Of a stretch of 64,000 bases of DNA, positions 8,241 to 16,102 are shown piece after piece (position 1 is the first letter of the stretch; the number at the start of each line of letters is the position of its first letter). This stretch comes from Xaviernesmea rhizosphaerae. GTDB taxonomy: Bacteria; Pseudomonadota; Alphaproteobacteria; Rhizobiales; Rhizobiaceae. The notes beneath the pieces are model-generated. The model did no database searches and was not told the origin of the DNA. It worked only from the letters and a program-made list of their open reading frames with translations. Both the position numbers and the translations under genes were made by a program. The stretch covers positions 205,556-269,555 of the forward strand of contig NZ_MKIO01000041.1 in the NCBI RefSeq assembly GCF_001938945.1, written 5' to 3'.

Positions 8241-9182
8241 ATGGGTCGGACTCGCTCACTTTTCGGCTGCGCCGCAGCTCTCGCCATGACGCTTTCCATG
8301 GGCGTCTCGCATGCCTTCGCCGAAACCTTCGCGCTGGTGACGATCAATCAGCAGGCGCTGTTCTTCAACCAGATCAATGACGGCGCCAAGGCGGCGGCAA
8401 AGGCGGCCGGCGCGGATCTCGTGATCTTCAACGCCAACAACGTTCCCTCTGCGCAGAACGACGCGATCGAGACCTACATCACGCAGAAGGTCGACGGCAT
8501 CATTCTCGTCGCCATCGACGTCAACGGCGTGAAGCCGGCGATCACCGCGGCCAAGAAGGCCGGCATCCCTGTCATCGCCATTGACGCGCAGATCCCCGAT
8601 GGCGACAACATCGCCTTTGTCGGCGTCGACAACACGGCGGCTGGCAAGGACATCGGCACGTTCTTCTCCGATTACGTCAAGAGCGATATGGGCGGCGCGG
8701 CCAAGGTCGGCGTCGTCGGCGCGCTGAATTCCTTCATCCAGAACCAGCGTCTCGACGGCTTCAAGGCCGCCGTGTCGGCCGGCGGCCAGAAGGTCACCTT
8801 CCTTGACACGGTCGATGGCCAGAACGTGCAGGACGTGGCGCTTTCGGCCGCCGAAAACCTGATGACCGCCAATCCCGACATGAACGCGCTCTATGCCACG
8901 GGCGAGCCCGCTCTGCTCGGCGCCGTCTCCGCCGTCCCCAGCCAGGGCCGGACCGACTCCATCAAGGTCTTCGGCTGGGATCTGACCAAGTCCGCCATCG
9001 ACGGCATTGACCAGGGCTTCGTCACCGCCGTGATCCAGCAGGATCCGGCCGGCGAAGGCAAGGCCGCGGTCGAGGCGCTCATGAAGGTGAAGAAGGGCGA
9101 GACAATCGACAAGATCATCAACGTTCCCGTCACCATCGTCACCAAGGCGAATGTCGATCAGTACAAGGCCATGTTCAAGTAA
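8241..9182 (+). CDS. CUT2-type sugar ABC transporter, periplasmic binding protein (RbsB/FrcB-like)
   Basis: A 313-residue class I binding protein (Peripla_BP_4 type). The signal peptide runs to about residue 27 (ending SHAFA, then ETFALVTIN). The mature domain shows the RbsB pattern: FFNQINDGAKAAAKAAGADL, QNDAIETYITQKVDGIIL and IPVIAIDAQIPDGDNIAFVG. It would bind a monosaccharide, polyol or nucleoside-like ligand and present it to the permease at 10049. AGGGGAA (8227-8233) is a suitable ribosome site. The ligand is unknown; the neighbouring kinase, PTE-like and N-carbamoyl hydrolase genes suggest something more than a simple sugar. A strong hairpin follows the gene. Confidence 0.88.
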   Translation: MGRTRSLFGCAAALAMTLSMGVSHAFAETFALVTINQQALFFNQINDGAKAAAKAAGADLVIFNANNVPSAQNDAIETYITQKVDGIILVAIDVNGVKPAITAAKKAGIPVIAIDAQIPDGDNIAFVGVDNTAAGKDIGTFFSDYVKSDMGGAAKVGVVGALNSFIQNQRLDGFKAAVSAGGQKVTFLDTVDGQNVQDVALSAAENLMTANPDMNALYATGEPALLGAVSAVPSQGRTDSIKVFGWDLTKSAIDGIDQGFVTAVIQQDPAGEGKAAVEALMKVKKGETIDKIINVPVTIVTKANVDQYKAMFK

Positions 9183-9195
9183 GCCGGACTGCCGC

Positions 9196-9231
9196 CGTCT
9201 CTCCGGCCTTCGCAAGGAGGCCGGAGAGACG
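9196..9231 (+). terminator. Hairpin between binding-protein and ATPase genes
   Basis: A perfect 14-bp stem (9196-9209 with 9218-9231) closes an 8-base loop. It starts 14 bases after the binding-protein stop. No run of T follows, so it is better read as a processing or partial-termination hairpin giving more binding protein than membrane components than as a full stop. Confidence 0.6.
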
Positions 9232-9254
9232 CATTCACAGCAAGGGCATCGAAC

Positions 9255-10052
9255 ATGACCGACACCTCCGTCAGCCGCGTCCGCATGGCCGGCATTTCCA
9301 AGCGCTATGGCGCGCTCAAATCGCTCGACAACGCATCGCTCGACCTGAAGCCCGGAGAGGTTCTCGGACTGGTGGGCGACAATGGCGCGGGCAAATCCAC
9401 CATCAGCAAGGTTCTGTCTGGCGCCGTCATTCCCGACAGCGGCACCATCGAAATCGATGGCAAGGCCGTGTCCTTCGCCTCGCCGGCCGACGCCCGCGCC
9501 GCGCGCATCGAGATGGTCTATCAGGACCTCGCGCTCTGCGACACGATCGACGTTGCCGGCAATCTCTTCCTCGGCCGCGAGCCGAAGCGGCGCATCGCCG
9601 GCGTTCCCTTTCTCGACAAGACGCTGATGCATGAGCGCGCGCGCGACATGCTCTCCAATCTCGGCATCGTCATTCCCGATACGCGGATGAAGGTCGAGAA
9701 CCTCTCGGGCGGCCAGCGCCAGTCGATCGCCATCGGCCGGGCCGCCTCCTTCAATCCTTCTGTTCTGATCATGGACGAGCCGACCGCCGCGCTGGCCGTG
9801 GCGGAAGTGGAAGCCGTGCTGGAGCTGATCCGCACCGTGTCGCGGCGCGGCGTCTCGGTCATTCTCATCACGCACCGCCTGCAGGATCTCTTCCTGGTCT
9901 GCGACCGCATCCAGGTCATGTATGAGGGCCGCAATGTCGCCGAGCGGCGGATCGCGGAGACCAATATCGAAGAGGTCGTCAACCTGATCGTCGGGCGCAA
10001 ATTCGCCGCCCGCTCCGCAGGCCACGCCACTGAAAGGAGCGTTTCCGCATGA
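9255..10052 (+). CDS. Sugar ABC transporter ATP-binding protein, single-domain (FrcA-like)
   Basis: A 265-residue CUT2 ATPase with one nucleotide-binding domain: Walker A GDNGAGKST near residue 43, signature LSGGQRQSIAIGRA and Walker B VLIMDEPTAALAV. It resembles FrcA of rhizobial fructose importers rather than the two-domain RbsA. The permease gene overlaps its end by ATGA. It energises uptake of the ligand bound by the preceding gene's product. The rhamnose system in this window instead uses a two-domain ATPase, so the two importers are of different sub-lineages. Confidence 0.9.
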   Translation: MTDTSVSRVRMAGISKRYGALKSLDNASLDLKPGEVLGLVGDNGAGKSTISKVLSGAVIPDSGTIEIDGKAVSFASPADARAARIEMVYQDLALCDTIDVAGNLFLGREPKRRIAGVPFLDKTLMHERARDMLSNLGIVIPDTRMKVENLSGGQRQSIAIGRAASFNPSVLIMDEPTAALAVAEVEAVLELIRTVSRRGVSVILITHRLQDLFLVCDRIQVMYEGRNVAERRIAETNIEEVVNLIVGRKFAARSAGHATERSVSA

Positions 10053-11059
10053 GCGCCGAACCCAATGCCTATGCCGGCCATGCACCGCGGATGCGCGAGG
10101 CGACCCTCCTCGACAAGATCATCGCCCATGGCGGCGTGATGTCGATCGCGCTGTTCTTCATCGTCTGCTGCCTGTTCTTCTCGCTGACGACGGGCGCCTT
10201 CCTGACGGCGCCGAACCTGCTGAATATCGTGCGCCAGTCCGCGCCGCTTCTGATCGTGGCTGCGGCCATGACCTTCGTCATCACCACGGGCGGCATCGAT
10301 CTGTCGGTCGGCTCCGTGCTGGCGCTGACGGCGACGCTGTCGGCCGCAGCCCTCCAGGCCGGCATTCCCTGGCCCGTCACGATCCTCCTCATGCTGGCGC
10401 TCGGCGCCGTCGTCGGCATCATCCAGGGCTATTTCATCGCCTATGAGCGCATTCCCGCCTTCATCGTCACGCTGGCGGGGCTGTCGATCATTCGCGGTGT
10501 CGCCCTGCTGATCACCGGCGGCTATTCGATCCCGATCGAGCCGACGAGCCCCTTCGTGGCGATCGGCCGCGCCTGGGTCTTCGGCATTCCCGCCCCTGCC
10601 CTGATCGCGATTATCGTGCTTGCGGTCGCCTATCTCGCCTTCAACGAGACGCCGTTCGGCCGCTACGTCACGGGCGTGGGCGCCAACAACGAGGCCACGC
10701 GCCGCGCCGGCGTCGATACCCGCCGCGTCGTGCTCTGGGTCTATGTGCTCTCGGGCATGGCCGCTGCTAGCGCCGGCATCATCCTTGCCGCCCGTCTCGG
10801 CTCCGGCTCCTCCAATGCCGGCCAGGGCTTCGAGCTGGACGTGATCGCGGCCGTGGTGCTCGGCGGCACCAGCCTGTTCGGCGGGCGCGGCTCGCTCGTC
10901 GGCACCATTCTGGGCGCCCTTACCGTCGCGGTTCTGGCCAATGGCCTGATCCTGTCGCACCTCTCGCCCTTCTTCACGCCGATCGTCACCGGCTTCATCA
11001 TCCTCGTGGCCATCTGGCTCAACTTCCGCCTGTTCAAGGGCGGGGCCAGGAGGCGCTGA
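10049..11059 (+). CDS. Sugar ABC transporter permease (RbsC/FrcC family)
   Basis: A 336-residue inner-membrane permease of the BPD_transp_2 family with about ten hydrophobic helices. Typical motifs are TFVITTGGIDLSVGS near residue 72 and the C-terminal AAVVLGGTSLFGGRGSLVGT near residue 267. The ATG overlaps the ATPase stop. One permease gene is present, so the channel is probably a homodimer. The phosphotriesterase-like gene begins one base after its stop, which links transport and catabolism in one transcript. Confidence 0.9.
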   Translation: MSAEPNAYAGHAPRMREATLLDKIIAHGGVMSIALFFIVCCLFFSLTTGAFLTAPNLLNIVRQSAPLLIVAAAMTFVITTGGIDLSVGSVLALTATLSAAALQAGIPWPVTILLMLALGAVVGIIQGYFIAYERIPAFIVTLAGLSIIRGVALLITGGYSIPIEPTSPFVAIGRAWVFGIPAPALIAIIVLAVAYLAFNETPFGRYVTGVGANNEATRRAGVDTRRVVLWVYVLSGMAAASAGIILAARLGSGSSNAGQGFELDVIAAVVLGGTSLFGGRGSLVGTILGALTVAVLANGLILSHLSPFFTPIVTGFIILVAIWLNFRLFKGGARRR

Positions 11060-11060
11060 G

Positions 11061-12152
11061 ATGCTGGATCATCTGTTTGCCGAGGGGCCGCGGGAGCGCC
11101 ACCCCATCGGCGTGGCGACGGGATGCGCGATGACGGTGACCGGACCGGTGCCGGTCGACGATCTCGGCATCACGCTGATGCATGAGCACATCTTCCTCGA
11201 TGGCGCGCGCAGCTGGATCTGCCCCTGCCACCCGGACGAGAAGGCGATCGCCGAGCAGAAGGTCTCCATGGAAATCATCGGCGAACTCCGGATGAACCCC
11301 TACATGAACCGCGACAACGTCTCGCTGGACGATGGCGATCTCGCGCTCAGCGAGTTGAAGCGGTTCCAGGCGCTCGGCGGCTGCACGGTGGTGGAAACGA
11401 CCAATTTCGGCATCGGCCGCGATGCGGAGGGGCTGGCGCGCATCGCCCGCATGTCGGGACTCAGGATCGTCATGGGCACCGGCTTCTATCTCGAGCACAC
11501 CCATCCCGACTGGCTGAAGGCCATGGATGTGGAGGCGGTCACGGACTTCATCGTGCAGGATGTCGGCGGCGGGGAGACCCAGCCGGAGATCATGGCCGGC
11601 ATCATCGGCGAGGTCGGCGTCAGCCGCAATTTCACCGCAGAAGAGGAAAAGTCGCTCCGGGCCTCGGCGCGCGCCTCGCGCATCACCGGCCTGCCGCTAT
11701 CAATCCATCTGCCGGGCTGGGAGCGGCTGGCCCATCGCGTGCTCGATGTGATCGAGGAGGAAGGGGCGGATCTGCGCCACACCGTGCTCTGCCACATGAA
11801 TCCGAGTCATGACGATCTCGATTACCAGATGGCGCTCGCCCGGCGCGGCGCCTTCCTGGAATACGACATGATCGGCATGGACTATTACTATGCCGATCAG
11901 GACGCCCAGTCGCCCTCCGACGAGCAGAATGCCCGCGCCATCGCCACGCTGGCCGACCGGGGCTTTGCCGACCGGCTGCTGCTGTCGCAGGACGTGTTCC
12001 TGAAGATCATGCTGACCCGCTATGGCGGCTTCGGCTACGGCTACATCCTCAAGCACTTCCTGCCGCGCCTGAAACGCCACGGCGTCGACCAGGCGACCAT
12101 CGACCGCATGCTGGTCGAAAATCCGAAAACCGTCTTTTCCTCCGGGCGCTAG
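11061..12152 (+). CDS. Phosphotriesterase-family metal-dependent hydrolase (lactonase/PHP-like)
   Basis: A 363-residue amidohydrolase-superfamily TIM barrel of the PTE/PHP branch. All binuclear metal ligands can be placed: H41 and H43 in LMHEHIF, the bridging acidic residue E184 in GIIGEVGVS where true phosphotriesterases have a carbamylated Lys, H216 in LSIHLPG, H245 in VLCHMNPS and D311 in LLSQDVF. The Glu bridge is typical of the PHP-like group, whose characterised members are mostly lactonases or sugar-lactone or ester hydrolases rather than organophosphate hydrolases. The gene is in an importer operon with a PfkB kinase and an N-carbamoyl hydrolase, so it probably opens a lactone or cyclic intermediate. 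The substrate is unknown. Confidence 0.82.
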   Translation: MLDHLFAEGPRERHPIGVATGCAMTVTGPVPVDDLGITLMHEHIFLDGARSWICPCHPDEKAIAEQKVSMEIIGELRMNPYMNRDNVSLDDGDLALSELKRFQALGGCTVVETTNFGIGRDAEGLARIARMSGLRIVMGTGFYLEHTHPDWLKAMDVEAVTDFIVQDVGGGETQPEIMAGIIGEVGVSRNFTAEEEKSLRASARASRITGLPLSIHLPGWERLAHRVLDVIEEEGADLRHTVLCHMNPSHDDLDYQMALARRGAFLEYDMIGMDYYYADQDAQSPSDEQNARAIATLADRGFADRLLLSQDVFLKIMLTRYGGFGYGYILKHFLPRLKRHGVDQATIDRMLVENPKTVFSSGR

Positions 12153-12179
12153 GCGCCTGATGTCTTTCACGGAGTTTCC

Positions 12180-12956
12180 ATGACCAAGAAGAAAATATTG
12201 CTCGCAGGCGAATCCTGGGTGTCCACGGCGACCCATATCAAGGGCTTCGACCAGTTTCCGACCGTCACCTATCACACCGGAGCCGACGAGCTCCTGAAGG
12301 CGCTGAAGGACAGCCCCTTCGACGTGACCTTCATGCCGGCCCATGAGGCGCAGCGCGATTTTCCGACGACGCTCGGAGGGCTTGAGGCCTATGATGCGAT
12401 CGTGCTTTCCGACATCGGCGCCAACACGCTGCTGCTCCATCCCGACACCTGGATTCATTCCAGGCGCACGCCGAACCGGCTGAAGCTTATCAGGGACTAC
12501 GTCGCCAAGGGCGGCGCGCTGCTGATGTTCGGCGGTTACTACTCCTTCCAGGGCATCAATGGCGGCGCCCGCTTCCGCAACACGGCGGTGGAAGAGGTTC
12601 TGCCGGTTTCCTGCCTTGCCTTCGACGACCGCGTCGAGGTTCCCGAGGGCTTCACGCCGGTCGTGTCAGGCGATGCCAGCCATCCGATCCTCAAGGGCAT
12701 CACGGGGGAGCTCCCCTATCTGCTCGGCTTCAACGAGGTGACGCTGAAGGACGGCGCCGAGCAGCTGATGACGGTGTCTTCCGAATATGGCTCCCTGCCG
12801 CTGCTCGTCACCGGCACCTATGGCGAGGGACGCTCGCTCGTCTGGACCTCCGATGTCGGGCCGCACTGGCTGCCGCCGGAATTCATCGCCTGGCCGGACT
12901 ACAAGACCCTGTTCGAGCAGATGCTCGCCTGGGCGACCGGTTTGGCGACGGACTGA
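12180..12956 (+). CDS. GATase1-like domain protein (PF07090-type) lacking a nucleophilic Cys
   Basis: A 258-residue cytoplasmic protein with a class I glutamine amidotransferase-like fold: KKKILLAGESWVS as the first strand, YDAIVLSDIGANTLLL in the middle, and GGALLMFGGYYSFQGING at the position of the nucleophile elbow. The elbow reads GGYYSF with no Cys, and the only Cys in the protein lies in PVSCLAFDD well after it. Glutaminase chemistry is therefore unlikely. The family is common in sugar-catabolic operons but has no firm biochemical role. ATG 12180 has GGAG just upstream. It sits between the PTE-like and PfkB genes and is likely cotranscribed. Confidence 0.75.
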   Translation: MTKKKILLAGESWVSTATHIKGFDQFPTVTYHTGADELLKALKDSPFDVTFMPAHEAQRDFPTTLGGLEAYDAIVLSDIGANTLLLHPDTWIHSRRTPNRLKLIRDYVAKGGALLMFGGYYSFQGINGGARFRNTAVEEVLPVSCLAFDDRVEVPEGFTPVVSGDASHPILKGITGELPYLLGFNEVTLKDGAEQLMTVSSEYGSLPLLVTGTYGEGRSLVWTSDVGPHWLPPEFIAWPDYKTLFEQMLAWATGLATD

Positions 12957-12965
12957 GCCTTTCCC

Positions 12966-13871
12966 ATGGCCATACACGTCGTCGGCAATGTCTGCGTCGA
13001 TATGAGCTTTCGCCTCAAGCGGCTTCCGCGCGCGGGGGAGACGCTGAACGCGCAGAGCGCCGGCGAAGGGCTCGGCGGCAAGGGCGCCAATCAGGCGGTG
13101 GCGGCTGCACGCACCGGCGCGGCCGTGACGCTCTGGGCGCCCGTCGGCAACGACCCAGTCGGCCTCTGGATGGGCGAGCGGCTGGCCGCCGAGATCACAA
13201 CGCTGCGCCTGTCGCGCCTCGACCTGCCGAGCGACCGGTCCGTGGTGCTGGTGGATGGCAGGGGCGAAAACCTGATCGTCACGGCGGCGGCCTGTGCCGA
13301 GGCCTTCGATCCCACGGCCGAGGGCGCGCTGGCCGCCGCATGGCGGTCGGGCGATGTGCTGCTGATGCAGGGCAATCTCCCGATTGCCGCAACCGTCGCC
13401 TGTCTGCGACAGGCGCGCGCAAGCGGGCTCTTCACAGTGCTCAATCCCAGCCCCCTGCCGGAGGACGTGCGGGATCTTGCCATGGTCTCGCTTCTGATCG
13501 CCAATCGCCCGGAGGCCGAGAGACTGACGGGCGAGGCCGACCCGCAGCTCGCCGCCCGGAGGCTGCGCGCGCTTGGGGCGGAGGCGGTGGTGATCACGCT
13601 CGGCGGCGAAGGCGCCCTCGTGCAGGACGGATCTTCCAACCTGCACATTCCGGCCCGCCAGGCCGAGGTGATCGACACGAGCGGCGCCGGCGATTGCTTT
13701 GCCGGAACGCTCACCGGGCTTCTCCATCGCGGCATGCCGCTGGCGAAAGCCGCTGAGGTGGCGAGCGCAGCCGCCGCGCTTTGCGTCGGCCGCCCCGGAA
13801 CCATGGCGGCCTTTCCGACACGGGCGGAGCTTTTCGCCCTCGTCCCTTCCCTGAAAACGGACATTGCGTGA
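12966..13871 (+). CDS. PfkB/ribokinase-family carbohydrate kinase
   Basis: A 301-residue sugar or nucleoside kinase. The N-terminal PfkB signature GLGGKGANQAVAAARTG (residues about 37-53) binds substrate. The C-terminal DTSGAGDCFAGTLTG (about 238-252) carries the catalytic Asp and the anion hole for the ATP gamma-phosphate. Overall pattern is closest to ribokinase. It begins 9 bases after the preceding stop. It would phosphorylate the imported compound or a derivative in the cytoplasm. The next product, of the BtpA family, is a phosphate-binding-type TIM barrel that could act on the resulting phosphoester. Confidence 0.87.
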   Translation: MAIHVVGNVCVDMSFRLKRLPRAGETLNAQSAGEGLGGKGANQAVAAARTGAAVTLWAPVGNDPVGLWMGERLAAEITTLRLSRLDLPSDRSVVLVDGRGENLIVTAAACAEAFDPTAEGALAAAWRSGDVLLMQGNLPIAATVACLRQARASGLFTVLNPSPLPEDVRDLAMVSLLIANRPEAERLTGEADPQLAARRLRALGAEAVVITLGGEGALVQDGSSNLHIPARQAEVIDTSGAGDCFAGTLTGLLHRGMPLAKAAEVASAAAALCVGRPGTMAAFPTRAELFALVPSLKTDIA

Positions 13872-13901
13872 TCGCCCGCGCAACCCCCCGCACAACCCAA
13901 T

Positions 13902-14750
13902 GTGAGCAAGCCCACTATGAGCAAACCCATCGGACGCCAGGACCAGACGGTGCTGAAAACCCTCTTCGGCCGGGACAAGCCCATCATCGGCGTCGTGCAC
14001 CTGATGCCCCTTCCCGGCGCCCCGCGCTATGACGACAAAGGCGTCGAGGCGATTTATGAACGCGGGCTTTCGGATGCGCGCGCCTATCTCGCCGGCGGCT
14101 GCGATGCCGTCATCGTCGAGAACCATGGCGACGTGCCCTTCTCCAAGCCCGACGACATCGGCCACGAAACCTCGGCCCATATGGCCGTCGTTGCCGACCG
14201 CATCCGCCGCGAGCTCGGACGTCCGATCGGCATCAATGTGCTGGCCAACGCCGCCATTCCCGCGCTGGCCATCGCCTCGGCCTCCTCGGCCGCCTTCATC
14301 CGCGTCAACCAATGGGCCAATGCCTATGTGGCGAACGAGGGCATCGTGGAGGGCGAAGCCGCCCGCGCCATGCGCTACCGCGCCCAGCTGCGCGCGCGCG
14401 GCATCCGCATTTTCGCCGATGCCCATGTCAAGCATGGCGCGCATGCGATCGTCGGCGACCGGCCGGTGGAGGAGCAGGTCAAGGATCTGGTCTTCTTCGA
14501 TGCCGATGTCATCATCGCGACCGGCCAGCGCACCGGGCACGCCGCCGACCTCTCCTATATCGACATGATCAAACAGGCCGCCGCGCTGCCCACCCTGGTC
14601 GGCAGCGGCGTGACCCATGACAATGCCAACGACATCCTCTCCGTCGCCGATGGCGTGATCATCGCCAGCGCGCTGAAATATGACGGCGTCTGGTGGAATG
14701 CCGTGGATCCGGACCGCGTCATCCGCTTCATCGCAGGCCTCGATCGATGA
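13902..14750 (+). CDS. BtpA/SgcQ-family TIM-barrel protein
   Basis: A 282-residue BtpA-family protein (PF03437). Conserved segments are KPIIGVVHLMPLPGAPRYDD, INVLANAAIPALAIASASSA, FIRVNQWANAYVANEG and GSGVTHDNANDILSVADGVI. The family was named for a cyanobacterial photosystem I biogenesis factor. In heterotrophs it occurs in sugar-catabolic operons (E. coli SgcQ) and is predicted to be a phosphosugar-type enzyme. The start is GTG 13902 or ATG 13917; the first five codons are nearly repeated by the next, so either gives almost the same N-terminus. It overlaps the hydrolase gene by ATGA. The reaction is unknown; kinase context suggests a phosphorylated substrate. Confidence 0.82.
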   Translation: MSKPTMSKPIGRQDQTVLKTLFGRDKPIIGVVHLMPLPGAPRYDDKGVEAIYERGLSDARAYLAGGCDAVIVENHGDVPFSKPDDIGHETSAHMAVVADRIRRELGRPIGINVLANAAIPALAIASASSAAFIRVNQWANAYVANEGIVEGEAARAMRYRAQLRARGIRIFADAHVKHGAHAIVGDRPVEEQVKDLVFFDADVIIATGQRTGHAADLSYIDMIKQAAALPTLVGSGVTHDNANDILSVADGVIIASALKYDGVWWNAVDPDRVIRFIAGLDR

Positions 14751-16003
14751 GCATTCAGGCAAGGGTGAATGGCGGGCGTCTCATCCAGGCGCTCGCCGAT
14801 TTCGCCGCCATCGGCGCAACGCCATCAGGCGGCGTCAACCGTCAGGCACTGAGCCCGGAAGATCGGGCCGCCCGGCGCCTTCTGGCCGAGCGGGCGCTGG
14901 CGCGGGGATTTTCCGTCCATCAGGACAATGCCGCCAACCTCTTCATCCGCCGCGACGGCACGGACCATGCGCTGCCGGCGCTGATGATCGGCAGCCATCT
15001 GGACAGCCAGCCGACCGGCGGGCGTTTCGATGGCGCGCTCGGCACGCTCAGTGCTTTCGAGGTGCTGGAGGCGCTGGCGGACGCCGAAATTCCAACGGCC
15101 CGCGCCATCGAAGTGGTCAGCTTCACCAATGAGGAGGGCAGCCGCTTCACGCCGGGCTGCATGGGCTCCATGGCCTTTGCCGGGGTGCAGGCGGTGGGCG
15201 ACTGGCAGGGCGCGACGGCAACGGATGGGGCACGGTTCGAGGACGAGCTTGCCGCGACGCTGGCCGCGCTGCCGGAGGCGCGGATGCGGCAGCAGCGCGC
15301 CGAGATCTTCGCCTTCGTGGAGCTGCATATCGAGCAGGGGCCGGTTCTGGAGCGCGCCGAAGTGCCGATCGGTGTCGTGACGGGTGTCCAAGGCACGCGC
15401 TGGATCGAGGTTACCTTCACCGGCGAGGCCGCCCATGCCGGCACCACGCCGCGCGAATTCCGCAAGGACGCGATGGCCGCCGCCGCCCGGGCCATTGCCG
15501 AGCTTCAGGCCGAGATCATGCCCTGCGATCCGCAGGCGCGCCTGACCGTGGGGCGCTTTTCCCTTGAGCCCGGCTCGATCAACGTCATCCCGCGCCAGGT
15601 CTCCTTCACCGTCGATCTCCGCCACCCCGACGGCGCGGCGCTCACCGAGATCGAGCAGCGGCTTGGCGACACCTGCGCGCGCGCCGGAGCGCAAGCGGGC
15701 TGCACGCTGGCGATCGAGCGTCGCCTCGACATGCCGCCCGCCCGCTTCGCGCCGGCGCTCGCCGCGGCCACCGAGGCGGCCTGCCGCAGGCTCGGCATCG
15801 CCTCCAGGCCTATGACCTCAGGTGCCTTTCACGACGCGCTCTTTGTCAACCGCGTCGCGCCAAGCGCGATGATCTTCGTTCCCTGCCGCGACGGCGTCAG
15901 CCACAACGAAGCGGAATTCGTCGCGGACGACCATATCCTTCATGGCGCGGAGACGCTTCTGGAACTCGCGCTCGATCTCGCCAATCGCCGGGAAGCTCTG
16001 TAA
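14747..16003 (+). CDS. M20-family Zn hydrolase, allantoate amidohydrolase/N-carbamoyl-L-amino acid hydrolase type
   Basis: A 418-residue dimetal amidohydrolase (HyuC/AmaB/AllC family). Metal-binding motifs are present in order: IGSHLDSQPTGGRFDGALG (His and bridging Asp), TNEEGSRFTPGCMGS (Glu pair), FVELHIEQGPVLE (His) and VSHNEAEF near the C-terminus (last His). It releases CO2 and ammonia from N-carbamoyl or ureido compounds. The start ATG 14747 overlaps the BtpA stop; the longer frame from 14693 lies inside that gene. It is the last gene of the unassigned cluster, and converges on rhaI with a 99-base gap. Its presence implies the imported compound yields a ureido or N-carbamoyl intermediate (inference). 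Confidence 0.85.
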   Translation: MSIQARVNGGRLIQALADFAAIGATPSGGVNRQALSPEDRAARRLLAERALARGFSVHQDNAANLFIRRDGTDHALPALMIGSHLDSQPTGGRFDGALGTLSAFEVLEALADAEIPTARAIEVVSFTNEEGSRFTPGCMGSMAFAGVQAVGDWQGATATDGARFEDELAATLAALPEARMRQQRAEIFAFVELHIEQGPVLERAEVPIGVVTGVQGTRWIEVTFTGEAAHAGTTPREFRKDAMAAAARAIAELQAEIMPCDPQARLTVGRFSLEPGSINVIPRQVSFTVDLRHPDGAALTEIEQRLGDTCARAGAQAGCTLAIERRLDMPPARFAPALAAATEAACRRLGIASRPMTSGAFHDALFVNRVAPSAMIFVPCRDGVSHNEAEFVADDHILHGAETLLELALDLANRREAL

Positions 16004-16102
16004 CACCCGGCCTCACCTGCATGCGGCCGGGGCTCCGTCCCTGAAGGACAATGCGCAGGCGAGGCGCCCGTCCCCCCCGGAGCCGTGGTCGGCGAAGCGG
16101 CC

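Noticed and set aside
8256..10085. Very long minus-strand frame (609 codons) opposite the sugar importer genes
   Set aside because: It is antisense to two genes with clear family motifs, and is His/Asp/Gly-rich as expected for the complement of GC-rich codons.
16004..16102. GGCTCCG/CGGAGCC inverted repeat in the hydrolase/rhaI convergent gap
   Set aside because: The 7-bp arms are 39 bases apart with no T tract on either side, too weak to call a terminator.
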